DNA from: CAZRCG01 sp964598565
GTDB lineage: Bacteria > Bdellovibrionota > UBA2394
NCBI GenBank assembly: GCA_964598565.1
Contig: CAZRCG010000004.1
Location: 124,001 to 188,000, forward strand
DNA: 64,000 nt
Reading direction: 5' to 3'
Shown here: one piece after another, positions 27,235 through 35,462 of the stretch
Layout: every line of letters begins with the position of its first letter
Position numbering within the stretch: the first letter of the stretch is position 1
Made by a program: the position numbers and the translations under genes
The notes under the pieces: model-generated
Databases searched by the model: none
What the model was told of the DNA's origin: nothing
Seen by the model: the letters and a program-made list of their open reading frames with translations, nothing else

Positions 27235-29610
27235 TCACCTGGACTCTTTATCAGACAGGATATCGGCATAAAGTTCCACTTTATTCTGGTGGCGCCGAAA
27301 TGCACAGAGACGCTGCTCAGGCCGACGTAGCTTTTTCTTCTCAAGCTCGAAAATCGAGGGATCAAAAACGGTCACGATAGGATGACCCGCACTGTCAGTC
27401 ACCAAACCTCCTCGATCGGCCGCGCCGAGTTGACGTCCGCTACAAAGAGCCACCAATTTTCGGTCGGAGGCAATCTGAGGATCATTCATCGCCAATACAC
27501 ATATTCTCGCCATCTCTCGTAAGCTGGCACCGTCACTTGCCTCACCGAAGATTTCGGCTTGCTCCTCCAAGTTCTCTAGGACACTACGAATGGCCGGTCT
27601 GAAATGCTTAAAAAAATGTAAAAGATTGGCATCCGCATACGGCTTTGCCCTACGCAGGTCTTCTTTTAGTGGGGTCAGTCGCTCATCGATACCCGGGGTC
27701 AAGGTCTCTAAAAGATCTCGAGAACTCAGCCTCACCAGAACCTCGAAACTGCTCTCTGTGGTTAATAGGCCTTCGTTCAGACTTTTTTCTAAATCCATTG
27801 TCACTAGAGTTCTGAGACGATCGGAAATAGTTTGTCCACGGTCGCGAAGCCAAAGAATTTCGTAAATCGCCGCGAGCTTGTTGGCAAAAGAGAGTCCCGA
27901 ATCGGGGGGACTCCATGATGTTTCAATATCTAGTACGACTCTCCACTGTTCGTCACTCAGCTCACTTTTGTTTGAAGTGCTAGAAGATAAAATTTGTATG
28001 GTACGTTCAAAACGCGACCTTGTGCCTTTCAGAAGCGCCAGACGATCTCTCCGCTCAACGTCTGTGAGTTGAGAGGACTGAGCCCATCTCGCTTCGAGCG
28101 CGTAGAAGTAGGCCACAAACCTTCCGAGCACGACACCAGGCTGAAAACGTGTTCCGTCGCTAAGCAACCACTGCGCTACAACACCTTGCCCATCGCCTAA
28201 CATCACGAGCTCTCGCTCCACTTTCAGAAGCCTCTGAGCGCGAGCTTGAACCGCCTCTAAATTTCTACGTAGACGGCTTAAACTTTTTAATCGAACGACA
28301 TCATTGGCCTTGATAACTTCTGCAACCGAGTCACTATCAATAAGATACAAAATCGTCGACAAGCTCCACGGATTACCATCGTTGTCTACAACTTGAGGAT
28401 TTGGCTCTCCCACTCGAAGCCATAAGGTCAGCGATACTTCTTTTTCGCTCGACGATATTGCATCGAGCACAAAAGGTGTTAAACCATCGACAGGAGTGGC
28501 CAAATACGATGTGATCGACAGAATGATCTTTTCAATTTTTGCCGCCTTTAGCTGATCGTCGTAAGATTCAAAATCTCGCTCTAATTCGCTAATTAAGCCT
28601 TGAGCTCGCTCCATCGCCGCAAAATACGCAGCCTCACGAATCATAAAGTTACCGCGTCGCTGCCCCTGAGCATCAGTACGAGGTGTAGAACCAGCTTCCA
28701 CTCGATTATAAAATGAGCGAAGAATCGGCTCATCTCGCAGTAAGAGCTCGTACCCCTGCCACTCCAAGGGAATCTCTGTATGATGCCGGTAACGCTCGAT
28801 CGTTTCTAACAGGCTCCATCGATCTTGAATATCGCAGACAGTTTGCTCTAGGGCTTCCATGGCACAGGTAAGCCCCGCATGAAGCGTCGTCTTCTGATAA
28901 TCTCTAATTTTTGAAACTAACTTCATATTATTAAAGAACTGAAAGAAACTCGCGATCAGGCGGCCAGATAACATCATAGCCAGATTAGTCACGGGATCCA
29001 TCATGAGCCCAGAGAGTGATAAAAGATGCCCAGCCAGCTGAACAGGCAAGCCGCGATGACGATCAAAACATAAAAGCTGGTCAGGGAAATGGCGTGAAAG
29101 CGAGTCAATATAGGCGGTAGCTGATACCGCGGCCAGCCGCTTGGCTTGTCGATCCTCATTATCTTGATCGCCGTCGCGGTGCGCCAGCTGTACTTTCAAA
29201 CGAGATACTTCATAGACAAGAGCCGACTTTTCAAAGTCATCACCGGAAAGACTAATATACAAATTAAGTTTATCGATGCGTCGTTGAATATCCACAGAGC
29301 GAATATCTCGACCACTACCATAAGTGTAGTGCAGTTGGTCTTGAAGATCGATCGCCGACTGAAGTAGAGGCTGAATGCCCTGACAGGCGGGATCTGATTT
29401 TATCGTCTGCAAGATGCGAAGCAGAGAACGTGTTTGCGAAAGCGCTCTATCGGTCATCGGCCCACGAGAGGGGCATGACGAACTGAAGGCTTCTAAAAAT
29501 AATTGACCAGGATCCACAGGACTCTGCGCCGATAGACGATACGATGAGTGCACAAAATACAAAAAAACACCAATAGCAAGACCTAGTGTTTTCCCCACCC
29601 GCAGTCGCAT
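27235..29610 (-). CDS. Large exported protein of unknown function
   Basis: A 791-residue ORF with ATG at 29610 preceded by GGGGGAG at 7-base spacing. Residues 1-29 are a signal peptide (GLAIGVFLYFVHSSYRLSAQS). The rest is a predominantly helical, highly charged protein with many Arg/Glu/Leu-rich segments, no membrane helix and no motif I know. A few cysteines (SSCPSRG near residue 45, later isolated ones) may form disulfides. It is probably periplasmic. A promoter-like element and an overlapping palindrome lie just upstream. The gene upstream on the same strand encodes a single-pass membrane protein; the two may be functionally linked. Confidence 0.75.
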   Translation of the reverse strand: MRLRVGKTLGLAIGVFLYFVHSSYRLSAQSPVDPGQLFLEAFSSSCPSRGPMTDRALSQTRSLLRILQTIKSDPACQGIQPLLQSAIDLQDQLHYTYGSGRDIRSVDIQRRIDKLNLYISLSGDDFEKSALVYEVSRLKVQLAHRDGDQDNEDRQAKRLAAVSATAYIDSLSRHFPDQLLCFDRHRGLPVQLAGHLLSLSGLMMDPVTNLAMMLSGRLIASFFQFFNNMKLVSKIRDYQKTTLHAGLTCAMEALEQTVCDIQDRWSLLETIERYRHHTEIPLEWQGYELLLRDEPILRSFYNRVEAGSTPRTDAQGQRRGNFMIREAAYFAAMERAQGLISELERDFESYDDQLKAAKIEKIILSITSYLATPVDGLTPFVLDAISSSEKEVSLTLWLRVGEPNPQVVDNDGNPWSLSTILYLIDSDSVAEVIKANDVVRLKSLSRLRRNLEAVQARAQRLLKVERELVMLGDGQGVVAQWLLSDGTRFQPGVVLGRFVAYFYALEARWAQSSQLTDVERRDRLALLKGTRSRFERTIQILSSSTSNKSELSDEQWRVVLDIETSWSPPDSGLSFANKLAAIYEILWLRDRGQTISDRLRTLVTMDLEKSLNEGLLTTESSFEVLVRLSSRDLLETLTPGIDERLTPLKEDLRRAKPYADANLLHFFKHFRPAIRSVLENLEEQAEIFGEASDGASLREMARICVLAMNDPQIASDRKLVALCSGRQLGAADRGGLVTDSAGHPIVTVFDPSIFELEKKKLRRPEQRLCAFRRHQNKVELYADILSDKESR

Positions 29611-29632
29611 CGCAGCTCTCCCCCTAATGGGT

Positions 29633-29662
29633 ATTCTCTGAATTGTGAAGGCGCCTTGTCAA
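29633..29662 (-). promoter_or_regulatory. Sigma-70-type promoter before the 791-residue protein
   Basis: On the minus strand TTGACA (29662-29657), an 18-base spacer and GAGAAT (29638-29633, 4/6 match) precede the start at 29610. The -35 box is inside the palindrome 29656-29676, suggesting repressor control. Confidence 0.35.
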
Positions 29663-29676
29663 TCGTAGGTTGACAA
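29656..29676. promoter_or_regulatory. Operator-like palindrome TTGTCAA-N7-TTGACAA
   Basis: Two exact 7-base half-sites (29656-29662 and 29670-29676) are spaced by 7 bases, overlapping a perfect -35 box. The spacing suits a dimeric helix-turn-helix regulator. The remaining bases of the 29611-29758 gap show only a short GGCGA/TCGCC stem. Confidence 0.4.
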
Positions 29677-29758
29677 AGATGCAGAGGACTAGGTCACACC
29701 TTAGACAGGTATCCTCGCTTGGGCGATCTTCGCTCTGAAAGGTCGCCAACTACTGCCC

Positions 29759-30460
29759 TCACTTATCATCACTCCTTCCGGCAGGCGTCGATGTCTGCTC
29801 GGGCAAGACGTCTGACTCATCAAAGAGCATGTCTAGTCGCACGCTCAAGTGATGACTGGTGTAATCGCCCATATCCTGAGACTCAAACTTTATAAATTCT
29901 GATACGTCAGGACTGTCAATGTCAAAGAGATCTGACGGTAAGGATTCGGGGAGTTGAGTCGGCTCCTCTTCAGAAGATTGTTGCCTTTCGCTCGGCGCGA
30001 GCGACTCCACCGAGAGGGAAGAGAAGAACTGGCTCACCGCTTCAGATGTAGGTCGCGACACTGAGGCATCATCCTTCTCTTTAGGGGTGGCCTGTTTCGG
30101 CAGCACAAAATCCGATTCTAAGCGAATCTCTGTGGAAACAGTGGGCCTTCTTCGCCTAAGAAATGCCATGTTAAATCGACGCCGGTCAATTCTGCTAAAC
30201 TCTTTGTACCAACGCAAGGCTCCCAAAACGATTACGACTAAAAAAATCACTAGAAACAGGCCAAACAAAGTCCAATCTACCTGCAGAGTGTTGGCGCCAG
30301 AGGATTTTAGTTCAGTGACGGACTCAAGCTTAATGGCATTCTCAGGAATATAACCTTCCATGAGCATCTGAAGCTCTCGCTCAGCTTGTTCAACCGTGGG
30401 AGGCGCCTTCATTAAGGCTTCAACGTCTTCAGCCAAAACTTCTTCTATTTCTTTCGCCAC
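29759..30460 (-). CDS. Single-pass membrane protein, unknown
   Basis: A 233-residue protein starting at GTG 30460 with GGAGGGG upstream. The N-terminal 60 residues are acidic and helical, one transmembrane helix spans about 63-83 (LFGLFLVIFLVVIVLGAL), and a basic stretch RRRFNMAFLRRRRP follows, placing the C-terminal part inside by the positive-inside rule. The remaining 130 residues are acidic, Ser/Pro/Glu-rich and probably disordered. No family is recognised. It lies 107 bases from the divergent adenylate-kinase-like gene. Confidence 0.7.
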   Translation of the reverse strand: MAKEIEEVLAEDVEALMKAPPTVEQAERELQMLMEGYIPENAIKLESVTELKSSGANTLQVDWTLFGLFLVIFLVVIVLGALRWYKEFSRIDRRRFNMAFLRRRRPTVSTEIRLESDFVLPKQATPKEKDDASVSRPTSEAVSQFFSSLSVESLAPSERQQSSEEEPTQLPESLPSDLFDIDSPDVSEFIKFESQDMGDYTSHHLSVRLDMLFDESDVLPEQTSTPAGRSDDK

Positions 30461-30555
30461 AAGCCCCTCCCAGGCAGTTTATCACTCAATTTAAGATTCT
30501 GCAGGCGAGAATCTAATTTATCAATTCGCCGATTTACAAAGGCTAGGGAGTCTGA

Positions 30556-30591
30556 AAAAACCTTAAAATGCCACGGCATTTTAAGGTTTTT
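30556..30591. promoter_or_regulatory. 17-base perfect hairpin containing the adenylate kinase start codon
   Basis: AAAAACCTTAAAATGCC (30556-30572) and GGCATTTTAAGGTTTTT (30575-30591) are exact complements around two bases. The A-tract and T-tract flanks make it look like a bidirectional terminator, but it lies between divergent genes. The ATG at 30568-30570 is inside the left arm, so folding would hide the start. It may be an attenuator, a translation switch or a terminator blocking antisense readthrough. Confidence 0.75.
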
Positions 30592-31473
30592 CTGACGATC
30601 TCTCTTATTATATTCTGCCTCAGTAGCTTCTCTCTACCAGTTGATGCCGGCGGTCTTTCATGCCCCAAAGTAATAGCCATTGTTGGTAAAGGCGGAGCGG
30701 GAAAGGGTCTTATAACAAGGGACTTGCTAAGGCAAATAGACCTGGTGTCATTGTCGATAGGAGAAGAATTACGCAAGCGAAGTGTGATATGGGAAGAAAG
30801 GGGCCGCCCAGGAATTGATGAGTCGGACGTTTTATCTCGGAGTATGAGTTTTTCAGCTCACAGCGACCCTAGTGCCTTTTCCGCCCTTCGAGATGACATC
30901 GAAGCCTACTTAAAAAGTGATTCTTTTTTAACTTTGTCAGGCTCCCGAAAAGCCGATGTCATTTCGACCATTTCTTTTATCTATAGAAATCTCCTAAACG
31001 CGAATGTACCTGCCGCGGTGGCAGATCCCATTATCGTAGACTTCATCGCCAGTGTTCCACGTGAACAAGGCTTGATTCTTGATGGCTCGCCCAGACGAAT
31101 CGAGCAACTCAACTCTTTAGATACGATTCTTCCTCCGCTTAATAGAAAGCTTGATCTGGTGTTTTATCTTGAGGCGTCTGATAACACTGTCATACAAAGA
31201 AAGACGGGTCGACTCATCTGCAGAGATTGCCAATTCCCTTTTCATGATGCCCTCTTACCCCCGAGAAAACGAGGTTATTGCGACTATTGTGGCGGCACGC
31301 TGTATCGTCGAGAAGATGATACAAAGGAAGCCGCTCAAACTCTTATCAGCCATTTTCAACGAGATACCATTCCCCTGATTAATAGTTTCGAATCGCGAGG
31401 AATTCTGCGCAGAATTGATGCCGAACAAAACCCTGAAAAGGTTTTGAACGATGTGCTAAAGTATCTACCCTAG
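30568..31473 (+). CDS. Adenylate kinase-like protein with signal peptide and zinc lid
   Basis: Adenylate kinase interconverts ATP + AMP and 2 ADP. Here the fold begins after a probable Sec signal (RHFK, hydrophobic 6-22, cleavage near PVDA-GG). The P-loop is GKGGAGKG (residues 40-47), LDGSPRRIEQ (171-180) is the AMP-site LDGFPR region, and GRLICRDC...YCDYCGG (214-243) is the lid with four zinc cysteines at 218, 221, 238 and 241. YRREDD follows. An extra segment of about 40 residues lies in the AMP-binding region, and the conserved arginine of the canonical VRKRL helix is replaced (EAAQTLI). At 301 residues it is longer than the usual 214. No SRP/SecY-type neighbour accompanies it. Export, and activity outside, are inferred. 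The start codon is in a hairpin. Confidence 0.85.
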   Translation: MPRHFKVFLTISLIIFCLSSFSLPVDAGGLSCPKVIAIVGKGGAGKGLITRDLLRQIDLVSLSIGEELRKRSVIWEERGRPGIDESDVLSRSMSFSAHSDPSAFSALRDDIEAYLKSDSFLTLSGSRKADVISTISFIYRNLLNANVPAAVADPIIVDFIASVPREQGLILDGSPRRIEQLNSLDTILPPLNRKLDLVFYLEASDNTVIQRKTGRLICRDCQFPFHDALLPPRKRGYCDYCGGTLYRREDDTKEAAQTLISHFQRDTIPLINSFESRGILRRIDAEQNPEKVLNDVLKYLP

Positions 31474-31551
31474 CCACCACGAGCCAACTTCGTCCCAAGT
31501 TTCACCCTAGTCTTGAAGATCGTGCAAACATTCAACGTGCTTGAAAGAATT

Positions 31552-32739
31552 TTAACGACCGCTCCGAAATAGAGAATCGATTGCGGCTCGTCCTAGGCCA
31601 TTAGGCTCATTCTCCTCTGCCTCATTTTCCGCCACGACACCAGCTATTAGTTCGGGCGTCAACCCTCGCACGATCGAATGACTTTCGTTGTACCTTGTAT
31701 AGACTTTTCCTGGAGTTCGCTGAGAATCAAGGGTGAGCGGCTGAACCAGCTCTATAGAAATAGAATCTATGGCTCGTATATATCCTTCCTCTGAAGGTTT
31801 ATAGGCCGCGTTTACTCGGCGTTTTATAAACGGCCAGAGATTTCCCAAAATCTCTGAGGGATGTTTCAAAGTCTCCCACTCCTTCTTGCTATCCGGCGTG
31901 CTATTCGGAGTCTCTGACTCCTTAATCACGCGCAACTGCGTAACTCGTGTGAAAGGATCGTCTAAATTCATCGAGGCGTCCAAAATCATAGAGGCCGCCG
32001 CTGGCTGACTCAATTGTTTCAAATAAGTTATCTGGGCGTCGTTAAGCGCTTTCAACCCAAGACCTTCTAAGCTTAGAGCCCCCATGGAAAGCTCTCGAAT
32101 GAGTATGAGGGCTTTCACCGTCTCGAGCCAGTGGGCGACTTGTGCTGGCTTACTTCCGTCATGCTGAAAAATAATTTCAAAAGTGGGGGAGTGGCTCACC
32201 TGCGATGGGCTTGAAGTATTGCCAACGCTGCTACCATTCAATGGCTTCCTTAAGACAAAAAAAGTATCGCTCATCCTGGTGATTTGGTGCGAAAAAGCAA
32301 CCATCTCGCCGCCCTCGGCCACTCCAAAGAAATAGTGAGGAAAAGCTTCAATTCCCCCGACGCTTTCTATATTCATTGAGACAAAACCTGACCTCGCCTC
32401 ACGCCCTACCAAAGAACCCAAGTGCCAATGGGAGTTATTAAATCTCGCAAGCTTAAAGGGTGCCAGTAAGGCAGGCAATAGATTGGGGTTTAGATTGCTT
32501 GATCGTTGGGACGATTTAGGCGTCTCAGGAGAATTCATGAAACGCTTCACAGGGCGAAACTGAGTGGACACTAACCCGCTCACGGCCTGATTACACTTCA
32601 AATGAATTGGGGCAATGCTTGGCGCCCTGGCACCCGATGCGACGCCATCTTGCCCTTCGCCATAGAGCGGCGAAGCACTAAGCGATAAACTTACCATTAA
32701 AGCGAAAACCCCTGGCCAGCAGATTTTCTCATAATTCAT
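31552..32739 (-). CDS. Exported protein of unknown function
   Basis: From the ATG at 32739, with AGGA 9 bases upstream, a 395-residue protein with a signal peptide (WPGVFALMVSLSLSASPLYG). A GTG at 32778 would add 13 residues before the signal and is less likely. The mature protein is mixed alpha/beta with no motif I know; LILIRELSMGALSLEGLGLKAL is a hydrophobic helix in the middle. It ends with SLFRSGR. Its stop faces the stop of the kinase gene 78 bases away. It is probably periplasmic. Confidence 0.7.
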   Translation of the reverse strand: MNYEKICWPGVFALMVSLSLSASPLYGEGQDGVASGARAPSIAPIHLKCNQAVSGLVSTQFRPVKRFMNSPETPKSSQRSSNLNPNLLPALLAPFKLARFNNSHWHLGSLVGREARSGFVSMNIESVGGIEAFPHYFFGVAEGGEMVAFSHQITRMSDTFFVLRKPLNGSSVGNTSSPSQVSHSPTFEIIFQHDGSKPAQVAHWLETVKALILIRELSMGALSLEGLGLKALNDAQITYLKQLSQPAAASMILDASMNLDDPFTRVTQLRVIKESETPNSTPDSKKEWETLKHPSEILGNLWPFIKRRVNAAYKPSEEGYIRAIDSISIELVQPLTLDSQRTPGKVYTRYNESHSIVRGLTPELIAGVVAENEAEENEPNGLGRAAIDSLFRSGR

Positions 32740-32893
32740 AACTTTGCGTCCTAAACCTAAAGGTGTTTGAATATTCACAATGAACTAATACCTGCAAGTT
32801 TCGTTCCGACCGATAGTATTCTAATTGAAAAATTAATCAAAAAATATTGAGGTCTTTTTAGGGGCTTAGAAGTGGGGCTCTATCGGGCTGGGT

Positions 32894-34270
32894 CTAAACG
32901 GTCAAGGAATACAAACGCTGTGCCTCGTCGGGCGGCAGAGTCGTATCAAAAACCATAACAATATTGCGAATGAGAATCTGCCCCCGGGGCAAAATAGTGA
33001 TATCAAGTAAATTCAGCTCCAACAGGCCCTTACTTTCAAAGCTCTTCAATATCTTTAGCTCATTTGAAAAGTAGTCTTGGAAAACAATATCGTAGCGATT
33101 CATAAAGTACTCATACGAGATTGAAAAATTACAAAGTAAACCCATAATAAGATCTCGTCGAATCTTATGATCCTTAGTTAATCGGATGCCTCGTTCAAAT
33201 ACGAAGTGATCGCCGCTCTGATCATGATCATTAGCCCTTTGGTAACGACTCAGAGACTTTAAATTCTGACAATAAATATCGGACAACATCGAAATAGCCG
33301 ATACGCCAAATCCGATCATCTGAGCTGAAGGCTTTGTGGTATAACCCATAAAATTTCGATGCAGTTTTTTATCTCGGCGAGCTTCAAATAATTCATCATG
33401 AGATAAAGCAAAGTGGTCCATACCTATCGCCTCATAGCCCGATTCCTCAAGAAGTCGGCGGGCCTCGCGGTAAAGAGCAATTTTTTTTAGACCCGATGGT
33501 AAATCGTCATCTTGAAAGCGCCTCTGAAAGGGATGCTTCCAGGGAACCTTGGCGTAACTATACAGAGCAATGCGATCGGGCCTGAGTTCGCTCACTTTTT
33601 CAATGGTATCTTGGATGGTTGCAATCGATTGGAGCGGCAATCCGTAAATCAAATCAGTATTGATACTTTCGAAGCCAAGATTTCGTGCGGCCACTATCAA
33701 GTCTCGCGTCTGTTCAAACGACTGATCTCGATTAATAATGCTCTGCACTTCTAAATCGAAGTCTTGAACACCAAATGAAAGCCTATTAAATCCAGACTCC
33801 CGCAGGGCCTCTAAATGCTCGAGACGGGTCACTACGGGATTCGCCTCGACAGATAACTCAGCACCCGGTCCGAAGCGGAAGCGGCTCTTTAAATCTAAAA
33901 CTAGGCCCTTCAGATCTTCAGCTGAATAGTAAGTAGGCGTCCCTCCCCCCAAACTAAGCTGAACCACTTCAGGATGATCTGAGATAAGACTCGAAATCGA
34001 AGCAATTTCTCGCCTTAAATGGGTAAGATAGAAAGATCCTTTCTTTCGCTGCGGATCAATGATTTTCGTACAAGCGCAAAAATGGCAAAGTCGAATACAG
34101 AAAGGTAAGTGAACATACAACGACAAGGTGTGTAATGACGTTAGCTGCCCAAGCGATTGCTTAAAATCCTCGGGATCAAAATCACTCTGCCAGAAGGGAA
34201 CGGGTGGATAGCTCGTATAGCGAGGCCCCGGCCTTTCAAACTCTTCAATATCTTGCTGGCTAATATCCAT
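32894..34270 (-). CDS. hemN: Oxygen-independent coproporphyrinogen III dehydrogenase HemN
   Basis: A radical-SAM enzyme converting coproporphyrinogen III to protoporphyrinogen IX in haem synthesis without oxygen. From ATG 34270 (a GTG at 34279 is also open) it has 458 residues, the family length. GPRYTSYPPV near the N-terminus and YVHLPFCIRLCHFCACTKII carry the CxxxCxxC cluster ligands plus the following cysteine typical of true HemN. LSLGGGTPTYY and VEANPVVTRLEHLEALRESG follow as expected. The C-terminal domain includes FMGYTTKPSAQMIGFGVSAIS. Haem synthesis fits the c-type cytochromes encoded nearby. A TGCACT/AGTGCA palindrome is directly upstream. Confidence 0.95.
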   Translation of the reverse strand: MDISQQDIEEFERPGPRYTSYPPVPFWQSDFDPEDFKQSLGQLTSLHTLSLYVHLPFCIRLCHFCACTKIIDPQRKKGSFYLTHLRREIASISSLISDHPEVVQLSLGGGTPTYYSAEDLKGLVLDLKSRFRFGPGAELSVEANPVVTRLEHLEALRESGFNRLSFGVQDFDLEVQSIINRDQSFEQTRDLIVAARNLGFESINTDLIYGLPLQSIATIQDTIEKVSELRPDRIALYSYAKVPWKHPFQRRFQDDDLPSGLKKIALYREARRLLEESGYEAIGMDHFALSHDELFEARRDKKLHRNFMGYTTKPSAQMIGFGVSAISMLSDIYCQNLKSLSRYQRANDHDQSGDHFVFERGIRLTKDHKIRRDLIMGLLCNFSISYEYFMNRYDIVFQDYFSNELKILKSFESKGLLELNLLDITILPRGQILIRNIVMVFDTTLPPDEAQRLYSLTV

Positions 34271-34274
34271 AATC

Positions 34275-34290
34275 TGCACTCAACAGTGCA
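34275..34290. promoter_or_regulatory. Palindrome just upstream of hemN
   Basis: TGCACT-CAAC-AGTGCA is a perfect 6+6 palindrome, four bases before the ATG, and ACTTGC-N8-GCAAGT (34302-34321) lies behind it. Neither is the FNR consensus. The first may be an operator or a small hairpin over the start. Confidence 0.35.
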
Positions 34291-34326
34291 AAACTTCATA
34301 TACTTGCATAACTCCGCAAGTGTTAA

Positions 34327-35322
34327 TTATAAGATAATCTCGTTTACCAACGAATTGCCCAGTTCGAACTCAGTGAGACTGCTCAGAGTCGTCCGAGCTA
34401 TTGACTCAAGAGCTTCGTGCGTCAGAAAGGCTTGATGTGACGTAAGAAGCACATTCGGAAAAGTCATAAGTCGTGCAAGAGTATCGTCCTGAAGAATTTC
34501 GGCAGAATGATCTTCAAAAAATACGCCTTCTTCTTCCTCATAAACGTCGAGCCCTGCAAAACCAACTTTGCCAGTTTTCAGCGCCGTGACCAGAGCACGA
34601 CTTTCAATCAAGGCTCCTCGACCGGTATTAATAATCATCGCTCCATCTTTCATACGCGCAAAGGCCGCCTCGTTTAAAAGGTATTTCGACTGAGGGGTAA
34701 GAGGGCAGTGCAGCGATATAATATCGGATCGCTCGATAAGCGTGTCCATAGGCACGTAGTGAGCCCCAATCTCTTGAGCAAAAGACGGATTCTCCATTTT
34801 ATCAAATAACAAGATCTCGCAGCCGAAGCCTCGCATGATGCGAGCAAATACAGACCCAATGCGACCCGTGCCCACAATACCCACAGTTTTTCTGTAGAGA
34901 TCGAATCCAACCAGACCCTCGAGAGCAAAATTTCCTTCGCGTACCCGGTTGAAAGCACGATGAAGCTTTCGGTTTAAACAAAGAATCAGGGCGACGGCAT
35001 ACTCTGCAACAGAGTATGGCGAGTATTCCGGCACTCGAGTAACTCGAATCTTCAAGCGCTTAGCAGCGTCCATCGTCACATGATTAAAACCCGCGCTACG
35101 AAGAAGGATAATTTCGGTTCCCTGTTTTTTCAGCAGCTCCAGATTATCGGCGCTCAGATGATCATTTACAAAGCAGCACAAGGCCTTCGACCCTTCGGCC
35201 AGTTTAAGAGTGCTTGAATTCAACCGATGCTCAAGAAAGTCGATGGAATGATTAAAGGACTCGTTTACTTTCTCGAAGATACGACGCTCAAAACCATGGG
35301 TATCAAAGAAGCTTAATCGCAC
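34327..35322 (-). CDS. D-isomer-specific 2-hydroxyacid dehydrogenase, LdhA-like
   Basis: An NAD-dependent cytoplasmic dehydrogenase, 331 residues, most like fermentative D-lactate dehydrogenase. It starts with GTG at 35322. The nucleotide-binding motif is GIVGTGRIGSVFARIM, the substrate arginine is in INTGRGALIESRALV, the general-base pair comes from the glutamate in GLDVYEEEEGVFF and the histidine in LLTSHQAFLT. YSPYSVAEYAVALIL is the typical hinge helix. The EEEEGVFFEDHS segment is characteristic of LdhA rather than of glycerate or phosphite enzymes. A 13-base inverted repeat lies in the upstream region. Confidence 0.88.
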   Translation of the reverse strand: MRLSFFDTHGFERRIFEKVNESFNHSIDFLEHRLNSSTLKLAEGSKALCCFVNDHLSADNLELLKKQGTEIILLRSAGFNHVTMDAAKRLKIRVTRVPEYSPYSVAEYAVALILCLNRKLHRAFNRVREGNFALEGLVGFDLYRKTVGIVGTGRIGSVFARIMRGFGCEILLFDKMENPSFAQEIGAHYVPMDTLIERSDIISLHCPLTPQSKYLLNEAAFARMKDGAMIINTGRGALIESRALVTALKTGKVGFAGLDVYEEEEGVFFEDHSAEILQDDTLARLMTFPNVLLTSHQAFLTHEALESIARTTLSSLTEFELGNSLVNEIIL

Positions 35323-35328
35323 AACAAG

Positions 35329-35384
35329 CGAACTCTAACGTCGTTCTCGAGGTGCCATCAAGAGACTACTTACGTTAGAGTTCG
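35329..35384. promoter_or_regulatory. 13-base perfect inverted repeat before the dehydrogenase gene
   Basis: CGAACTCTAACGT (35329-35341) and ACGTTAGAGTTCG (35372-35384) are exact complements separated by 30 bases, which hold a further TCTC/GAGA pairing. The near arm ends six bases from the GTG start and includes the only purine-rich candidate ribosome site, TAGAG. It could fold as a leader hairpin or bind a regulator. The remaining bases to 35462 are AT-rich without a clear feature. Confidence 0.7.
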
Positions 35385-35462
35385 GCTCTTGACGCAAAAC
35401 TCAACAAGTTTACATAATAATAATTATCGGTCTTTTGTAGATGGGCGTTCGCCGAATGCCAT

